The translations under genes and the position numbers were made by a program. From Deltaproteobacteria bacterium (GTDB lineage: Bacteria; Desulfobacterota; Syntrophia; Syntrophales; Smithellaceae), in assembly GCA_026388535.1 (NCBI GenBank), contig JAPLJP010000164.1, positions 1-35,017 on the forward strand: DNA of 35,017 bases. Reading direction: 5' to 3'. How positions within the stretch are numbered: the stretch's first letter is position 1; every line of letters starts with the position of its first letter. This document shows positions 19,001 through 25,797 of this stretch, in pieces. The notes under the pieces are model-generated. The model saw only the letters and a program-made list of their open reading frames with translations, did not search any database and was not told the origin of the DNA.

Positions 19001-21802
19001 CGTAATCAGCATTCGCCAGAGAGTGCGCCCAATCGCGTCAATATTAAAATAAGCTTCATAGGGCAGGCATACGAGCATAAACAATGCCTGCATAATGTAA
19101 TTGACGGCTGAACGCGCCGTGGAAGTTAGATGCTGGGTCAGCATTACATTGCGCGGTTTTTGAAACAGAGCCAGAAAAGACATTATTAAAGAAGGAAACA
19201 AGATGATCCCGAGGATAGACAGTGTCCAAAACCAGGCTGTTGGCAGTACTGTCCAGCCCAGCACCATCAGAATAGTCAATGCCGCGGATGTGAGGCTTCT
19301 GCGCAGATTATCGAATATCTTCCATTGCGACAGCATTGATAAGGGATTTTTCTGAGTGCCTCCGCTGGGGGCGGGAATGCTCGATCTGACCCATCGCGAG
19401 ATCTGCCAGTCTCCACGAATCCAGCGATGTCTGCGGCTTACGTCCGCGTTGTAGCAGGATGGATATTCCTCGTATAACTGCACATCGCTTATCAATCCCG
19501 ACCGGGCGTAACATCCTTCGAGAAGATCGTGACTGAGGATTTTATTTTCGGGGAGGTGCCCATTGAGAGCGGATTCGAAGGCGTCAATATCGTAGATACC
19601 CTTGCCGATGAACGAACCTTCACCGTATATATCCTGGTAAATATCGGAAACTGCTTTTGTGTAAGGATCAATGCCGGAATTGCTCGCGTACATGGCCGCG
19701 TACAGTGAACGGGTCATGTTGGGCAGGCTTACGGAAACCCTTGGCTGAAGGATGCCGTATCCCTTGCAGACCCGCTTCTTTTTTTCATCATATTGCGCGC
19801 GATTCAGCGGATGCGCCATGGTTCCGACAAATTGCCGGGCCGCATCGCGTGGCAGGTTTGTATCCGTGTCGAGAGTGATCACATATTTCACATTTCTTAA
19901 TACAGTTGTATCGCCAACGATGAGCGAAAAATAATCTCCTGACGGACCCCGCGTTCTGCCGCGTAGGAAAGCGTTCAAATCCGCCAGTTTCCCCCTTTTT
20001 CGTTCGTAACCCATCCAAATCTGTTCTTGAGGATTCCAGCGGCGCGGGCGATGAAACAAGAAGAAAAAGTTGCCTTTTGAATCCTTGTATTTTTCATTCA
20101 ATCCTTCTATTCCTTTTCGGGCCAGACACAACAGATGTTCGTCTTCCTGCATGGTTTCTTCATTAGCGTCCTGGAAGTCGGTCAGGAGGGCGAAGAGCAG
20201 ATTGTCGTCCCGATTGGCCAGAAATCTGATTTCCAAAGCCTCGATTAGATTCGTAATGTTTTGCGCGCTTATGAGCATTGTCGGAACTGCAACCATGGTG
20301 CGGCACTCAGGTGGTATACCCCGGGAAAAATCCATTCGTGGCAATGGATGAGGCACCACCAGCAGAGTTGCCAGCCAGTTTACCAGGGCTACAGCCAGGT
20401 GGCTTGTGCATAGAAGCGCGAGGAATCCGGTTATAGCCAATGGCCAATACTGCAATCCATCGGTATACGCTTTCACTAGTAAACTTCCTGTAAAGATGAA
20501 GGTCAACCCAACGATAGCGCCAATATACATCAGCAAAGGAATTCGGCGACCTAACCGCAAAATGACTTCAAGTGGTGATAGGCGCACTTTCGCCAAACGT
20601 TCGAGTTCAGGCAATCCCTTGTCAATCAGGTAGAAACCGACATGAGCCGTGCAGTCATAACTGCCATTTCTGGTACTGCAATTGCGGGCGAGGCTTATCG
20701 CCATGCGTGCCACTTCACTTTCGGACAAGCGACTTTTCTTAGCGATTTTTTCCACGACGTGGCGGTAACGGTCACGGGTGGAAAAGTCCATTTTGACGTA
20801 AATATCGCGGGGATCCTCACGCAGGATCTGATCGGCTAAACTCATCGTCTCGACAAACTCGCGCCAGTTCATTGCGCCCAGAAAACGAAGACTACCAATA
20901 CTATTGCTCATGGAGACCTGGTCAGCGGCTTGCTGTTGGCTTTCCAGATGCACTAATGCCTTAATTGTCTGACCGTATTCAGAGAGGTGCTGCTCGATCC
21001 AGGTAAGCGGCAATGACAGAGAGGGACCTTTCCCTTGCAATTGACGCGCAATCTCTGCAACAAAAGCGCCCACCATCGGCGGGTCTGACCGTGCCATGTC
21101 CGCGATTTCCAGGAACAAACTTTTCGGGTCCTTCCGGGCAATCTCCATCATCTTATTCGCCCAATTATGGGCTATATTGCGGTTGGTTCTGTCAGTAGAT
21201 ATGCGAACGGCTATACGTCGAATATTTTCGATCAACGCCAGACGCAGCATAATAGGAATGGCCCACAATTCACCTAGGGTAAGCACTGTGACTGTTTGAT
21301 AAGCGGCTACAAAGAGACTGAGAGTCTTTGAATCCACCCGCCCATCGCCATGGGAGATCATCTCCAGCGCGATGTCATACACTCGCGGAAGATCGGCCGA
21401 CGGGCCATTTGCCAGATGAGGCAGTTCTCTGCTGTAAACTTTCGGCAAATGCCTTCTTGCTGTGCGAATCTGTTCTTCGATCAGATAGAAGTTATCCAGG
21501 AACCATTCTTCGGCCGGTGTAATACGGTGTTTGTCCGTGACTGCCTTCGTCAACAGGTTTCGAACGTCAAACAGGATATCTTCATTATCGGTCAATCTTG
21601 TTAGCAGTTGGTTGGAAGTTCGATCCGTGCTCAGCTTGTGTGCGCTTGCGATAGTCTTGCCGTGCTGCCGCATCTGCCTGGAACTGAATAATTCCGAGCG
21701 CAACAGTTCGTCGCCGGCGATTTTTTTCCGTGAGCCTACGCCAGGAAGGTGCTCCTTCAGACGGCTTAAGTACTTAAAAATGATCTTGCTGCGCATTTCC
21801 AC
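13073..21802 (-). CDS. ndvB: Cyclic beta-1,2-glucan synthase (GT84 plus GH94-like; NdvB/Cgs type)
   Basis: 2909 aa; central glycosyltransferase/TM segment ([45 protein letters not shown]) and GH94-like C-terminus ([73 protein letters not shown]). Confidence 0.9.
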   Translation of the reverse strand: [2909 protein letters not shown]

Positions 21803-22072
21803 TTTTTACACCTTATATGGCGGATGAAGAGTTTTTCGAAAATGTGTCCATGCTTCGAGGGAAACCAGTTTTTCAACAATTAACTGTAGGTTTTAATCGG
21901 GTCCCTCTAAATATTTCAGAAGCAAAATTAAAGGGACTGTTTTATATGTTTCTATTTTAAACGTTACTTGGTTAGAAAGCAAAAAAGTATATTTAAATAA
22001 AAGCCTTATATTTGTATCAATTTTAGATAGACGGGTCAATAGTTTAAACAAAAAATAAAGATTTATTGTGAA

Positions 22073-22366
22073 ACTCCAATTCCAAAAGCGAAGCGTATAA
22101 CCTAAAGGTCACGCGTTGGAATTGGTAAGTTGTAATGAGACTCAAACTTTAAAAAGCGAATAACCTAAATACCCTAAAGGGCACCGTGGGGTCACTATAG
22201 GCGTAGCGGAATTGGTAAGTTGTAATGAGACTCAAACTTTAAAAAGCGAAGCGAATAGAAGTTTGTTAGTCGAATTATCCAATAGCCAAAGGCTATTGGA
22301 TACAATCCAGCGAAGCGTAGGGTACAATACCCCGGAGCTTGTTTTGGGGTTCATACCCGTGATAAG
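22073..22366. repeat. Modular hairpin-mosaic intergenic element (copy E2)
   Basis: TAATGAGACTC/GTAAGTTG linkers, GCGAAGCG loops, exact 43-bp direct repeat 22118-22160 = 22208-22250, perfect hairpin CCAATAGCC-AAA-GGCTATTGG (22279-22299). Confidence 0.85.
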
Positions 22367-22381
22367 TACATTATGGTTTTG

Positions 22382-23227
22382 TTATTTATCGGGTTTAAAA
22401 TACGGCAACGCCAGTTGCATTTTTTTCAGGGCTTGTTTTTCAATCTGGCGTGCTCGTTCCCGCGAGATATTATACTTGCTCCCTATCTCCTGCAGTGTCT
22501 GGGGATCATCAGCCATTACACGGTTAAGAATAATATAACTTTCTCTTTCGTTAAGATTCGCCAGTGCTCCGGCGATATCGCGCCGGACAAGGCCTTTTTC
22601 TTCATCCTTGATTAAAGACACCTCCTGATCATCGCCTTCGTAGGCAAGAAAATCAATATGCGAATTACTGCTTTCGTCATTGATAATTTCATTCAGCGAA
22701 ACGTCACGCGAACCCATGCGCAAGTCCATTTCCGCTACCTCGGAATCTTTAACACCCAATGATTCAGCTATTTCACTGAATTCCGGATTCTTTCTGGAAA
22801 GCGTCTCCAGTTCTTTTTTCGTCTGTCCTAGTTTAAAAAATAATTTTCTCTGTGCCTGCGTAGTGCCTATTTTGACAATGCTCCAGGACTTGATAAGGTA
22901 ATTTTGAATGTAAGCCCGAATCCACCATACCGCGTAAGAAATCAATCTGTAGCCCTTGTATGGATCGAATTTTTTCACGGCGTGAATAAGGCCGATATTT
23001 CCTTCCTGGATTAAATCAGCCAACTTGAAGCCGTAGCTGCGGTATTCATGGGCAATCTTGACTACAAAACGCAAATTGGAAACTATAAGCTTTTCAGCCG
23101 CTTCCACGTCGCCATACTTTTTCAGACGCACGGCGAGCTTGAATTCCTCTTCCGCGGTTAAAAGAGAAAAGCGATTAATTTCAGCTATATATAAGTTAAG
23201 AGTGCCGGTTGCTACGGGCAGTTTCAA
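22382..23227 (-). CDS. rpoH: Alternative RNA polymerase sigma factor, RpoH (sigma-32) family
   Basis: NLRFVVKIAHEYRSYGFKLADLIQEGNIGLIHAVKKFDPYKGYRLISYAVWWIRAYIQNYLIKSWSIVKIGTTQAQRKLFF; C-terminal HTH NISRERARQIEKQALKKM. Confidence 0.9.
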   Translation of the reverse strand: MKLPVATGTLNLYIAEINRFSLLTAEEEFKLAVRLKKYGDVEAAEKLIVSNLRFVVKIAHEYRSYGFKLADLIQEGNIGLIHAVKKFDPYKGYRLISYAVWWIRAYIQNYLIKSWSIVKIGTTQAQRKLFFKLGQTKKELETLSRKNPEFSEIAESLGVKDSEVAEMDLRMGSRDVSLNEIINDESSNSHIDFLAYEGDDQEVSLIKDEEKGLVRRDIAGALANLNERESYIILNRVMADDPQTLQEIGSKYNISRERARQIEKQALKKMQLALPYFKPDK

Positions 23228-23259
23228 TGATCAGGCCTCCTTATTAATTTACCCTCTGT

Positions 23260-23384
23260 GGGGCTGTTGAAAAACGCTCATCTACTGTGTTGCGCTGCAA
23301 ACCGCACCGCTCAACGTATATCTATATACGCCTCGCGGTTCGGTTTTTTGTGCGCCTTGCATCTGAACATTTTTGAACAGCCCC
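23260..23384. repeat. ~125-bp palindromic repeat (copy P1) upstream of RAYT gene
   Basis: GGGGCTGTTGAAAAACGCTCA ... TGAACATTTTTGAACAGCCCC ends, with inner hairpin TATATctATATA. Confidence 0.8.
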
Positions 23385-23453
23385 CAAACATAGGTCTTTT
23401 CAACAACCCCTCTGTAACTTTTTATCCAACTATAATTTTCCGGTCAAGTGAAA

Positions 23454-23518
23454 TAATGACACTCGCTGAAAACGAGTGCAGTGGAGTTTGAAGCGTAAGT
23501 GGAATTATCCTAAATTAG
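23454..23518. repeat. Modular hairpin-mosaic intergenic element (copy E3, short)
   Basis: TAATGACACTCGCTGAAAACGAGTGCAGTGGAGTTTGAAGCGTAAGTGGAATTATCCTAAATTAGG; matches the E1 reverse-complement core. Confidence 0.8.
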
Positions 23519-23540
23519 GGACAACGCCCTATTAATTATT
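23516..23540 (+). repeat. RAYT-associated end motif, upstream copy
   Basis: TAGGGACAACGCCCTATTAATTATT; inverted relative to 24255-24278. Confidence 0.65.
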
Positions 23541-23573
23541 GACATTCCGGATTAAATAGTGCAATTGAAGATC

Positions 23574-24260
23574 ATGCCCCGATTAGCCAGAATAACAGCC
23601 ATAGGTTACCCCCATCATGTCACTCAACGCGGCAATTATCGCCAGCGAGTGTTTAAAACAAATAACGACTATAAGCAGTACTTGTCTTGGCTGAATGAAT
23701 ATTCTGAGAAGAACTCTCTGGATATATGGGCCTATTGCCTCATGCCCAATCATGTTCATTTTATCTGTGTTCCGCAGAAGATTGATTCTCTGGCTCGCAC
23801 CTTCAACACGCTTCATATGCGCTATTCGCAGTACATGAATAAAAAGCAGGGAGCATGCGGTCATTTATGGCAGGGCAGGTTCTTCTCATGTATTCTTGAT
23901 GAGAAACATCTATTTGCCGCAGTTCGCTATGTTGAAAATAACCCGGTGAGGGCAGGTATAGTCAAGTCACAGGGGGAATATCATTGGTCAAGCGCTAAAG
24001 GACATATTAATAAGGGAGGCGATCTCATATTATGCAAGAAATCATTTTTGCATGATGATATCGAGGACTGGTTATCATATTTAAATTCAGGCGAGGACAA
24101 TAATATAGTTGAATGCATAAGAAAGAAGACGAGAGTTGGCCAGCCTTATGGTGAAGATGGATTTATGATTAAACTGGAGAAAAAGCTCGGCATGAAGTTA
24201 AGTAAAGGCAAGCCTGGCAGGCCGAGGAAAGTCAGAGTGCCAAAAGGCGGCGATAAATAG
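23574..24260 (+). mobile_element. REP-associated tyrosine transposase (RAYT; Y1/IS200-like domain)
   Basis: MPRLARITAIGYPHHVTQRGNYRQRVF...YCLMPNHVHFICVP...HMRYSQYMNKKQGACGHLWQGRFFSCILDEKHLFAAVRYVENNPVRAGIVKSQGEYHWSSAKGH. Confidence 0.93.
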
Positions 24261-24278
24261 GGCGCTGTCCCCTATTTT
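24255..24278 (-). repeat. RAYT-associated end motif, downstream inverted copy
   Basis: AAATAGGGCGCTGTCCCCTATTTT; overlaps the transposase stop codon (24258-24260). Confidence 0.7.
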
Positions 24279-24293
24279 AATTTTGTGGCAGGT

Positions 24294-24418
24294 CAGACTG
24301 TTGAAAAACGCTCATATGCATCGTTTCCCTTATCATTCGGCGTTGCGGCGTACGCTAAAGTACGCCTCACTTCTCATGATTGCGGGAGCCTTGCCTCTGA
24401 ACATTTTTGAACAGTCTG
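24294..24418. repeat. ~125-bp palindromic repeat (copy P2) downstream of RAYT gene
   Basis: CAGACTGTTGAAAAACGCTCAT ... TCTGAACATTTTTGAACAGTCTG; inner perfect hairpin GGCGTACgctaaaGTACGCC; same orientation as P1. Confidence 0.8.
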
Positions 24419-24478
24419 AAGATATGATTAAAATAAGAAATTAAATAATAAAAAATATTTCTTAGGGAGATTGGTATT

Positions 24479-25300
24479 ATGAAAGAAAAAAATGGAAGGA
24501 GTGGAAATAAAATCAGCATTAGCTTTACTGCCTTACTTATTTTTATCGCAATGGCAGTTACAAGCATTAATGCCTGTGGATATTTGGGCATTTTGGGTGA
24601 ACTAAGCTGGAAAGAAGAGGTATTGCTGCATGACGGCAGTAAAATCATTGTTAAGCGATGGCAGAAATTAAAGACAGTATACACCTTCGAGCCAAGTGCA
24701 CTTATTAAGGAACAGTCCATCAGTTTTAAACTGCCGGGCACAAATAAAAAGATAGCTTGGAAAGATGGGCCTGCGAAGGATGTTATGGAAACTGTTAATT
24801 TTACTTTAATAGCCCTGCATATTAAGAATAACAAACCTTACCTTATCACCTCGCCATATGGTTGTTTGTCCTTCAATAAATGGGGCCGTCCCAATCCAAG
24901 TTATATTGTTTTCACGTATGAAGGCAAAGAATGGAACCGAATAGATATGACGAATTTGCCGCCAGAATTCAGAACTGTCAATCTTGTTCAAGGTACTATG
25001 AATCATAAAGTTAAAGTTGCCATTGGTCAGGGTTTGCTGACTGCAGAAAAGATAAAAGCACTCAACGAAGATGGCAATAAATCGGAGATATACAAAACCA
25101 TTGTTCGCACGCCGTTTAAGGGGAGTGGACAAGGTGGATGTCCGGAGATGGTTTATGATGGGCGAAAATGGATGGGGATTGGTTTTTTTAATAGGAAGGC
25201 TAACTATGAAGAATGTCTGGTTGTGTGTAAAGAAACCATGCACGACATTAAATATTGCCCCTGCAGCAGACTTTTCCCGAATAACAAGAAAGGAGAATAG
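24479..25300 (+). CDS. Hypothetical protein with N-terminal membrane/lipoprotein-like signal, unknown function
   Basis: 273 aa; ISFTALLIFIAMAVTSINACG signal; Cys-rich C-terminus (NYEECLVVCKETMHDIKYCPCSRLF); preceded by AGGGAG. Confidence 0.7.
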   Translation: MKEKNGRSGNKISISFTALLIFIAMAVTSINACGYLGILGELSWKEEVLLHDGSKIIVKRWQKLKTVYTFEPSALIKEQSISFKLPGTNKKIAWKDGPAKDVMETVNFTLIALHIKNNKPYLITSPYGCLSFNKWGRPNPSYIVFTYEGKEWNRIDMTNLPPEFRTVNLVQGTMNHKVKVAIGQGLLTAEKIKALNEDGNKSEIYKTIVRTPFKGSGQGGCPEMVYDGRKWMGIGFFNRKANYEECLVVCKETMHDIKYCPCSRLFPNNKKGE

Positions 25301-25313
25301 AAATGGAGAAACA

Positions 25314-25335
25314 GGGGACAGCGCCCTATTAAATA
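25314..25335 (+). repeat. Third copy of RAYT-associated end motif
   Basis: GGGGACAGCGCCCTATTAAATA, same orientation as the upstream copy at 23516. Confidence 0.6.
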
Positions 25336-25351
25336 AGCAAGAAACCCGTCC

Positions 25352-25379
25352 TAAAAGACTAGCCACGCGAAGTCTTTTA
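25352..25379. repeat. Perfect 9-bp hairpin with GCG-rich loop
   Basis: TAAAAGACT-AGCCACGCGA-AGTCTTTTA. Confidence 0.6.
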
Positions 25380-25398
25380 AATGAGAGATCGTTGACAA

Positions 25399-25609
25399 CT
25401 GAATATAGAATCACGGGTAAGACCCCGAAATGAGCGTCGGGGTTCTTACCCTCCGCTGTGCGGGATAATTTCCAATAGCATTTAGCTATTGGATAATTCG
25501 ACTAACCAACTTTAATTCGCTTTGCTTTTAAAGTTTGAGTCTTATTACGACTAACCAATTCCAATGTGTTTCACTTTTGGAATTGGAGTCTCATTAATTC
25601 TATATTCAG
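25399..25609. repeat. Modular hairpin-mosaic intergenic element (copy E4) with perfect 13-bp terminal inverted repeats
   Basis: CTGAATATAGAAT (25399-25411) / ATTCTATATTCAG (25597-25609) enclosing four serial hairpins. Confidence 0.88.
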
Positions 25610-25731
25610 TAAGCAGTAGTAAATAAATTCTTATTTGAAAGAAATTAGAGGCAGGAGGGGTAATGAAAAATCGCGCAGTATTAAGAGTCTAATAGTTCCT
25701 AACAATTAAACAAAAACAAACACATCCCACC

Positions 25732-25760
25732 TTGACACAAGACATATTTATGCTTATTCT
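25732..25760 (+). promoter_or_regulatory. Sigma-70-type promoter for the diadenylate cyclase gene
   Basis: TTGACA - 17 nt - TATTCT upstream of the ATG at 25798. Confidence 0.6.
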
Positions 25761-25797
25761 AAAGAAAATCCGATAAAAGGTAAGCAAAGGTGAACAA

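Noticed and set aside
13460-21827. Many short plus-strand ORFs within 13-22 kb
   Set aside because: They lie antisense to the strongly supported 2909-aa cyclic glucan synthase and show no recognisable families.
22320-22366. Rho-independent terminator for rpoH
   Set aside because: Good GC stem (ACCCC...GGGGT) but no U-tract on the minus strand, and it matches the 3' end of element E4, so it is better explained as a repeat module.
22212-22538. ORF 22212-22538 (+) spanning the E2 repeat
   Set aside because: Composed of repeat sequence and the antisense of rpoH; not a plausible gene.
25399-25609. Integron attC site or CRISPR array
   Set aside because: No GTTRRRY R sites or integrase for attC. 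Repeats are hairpin modules with variable arms, not regular direct repeats with unique spacers, and there are no cas genes.
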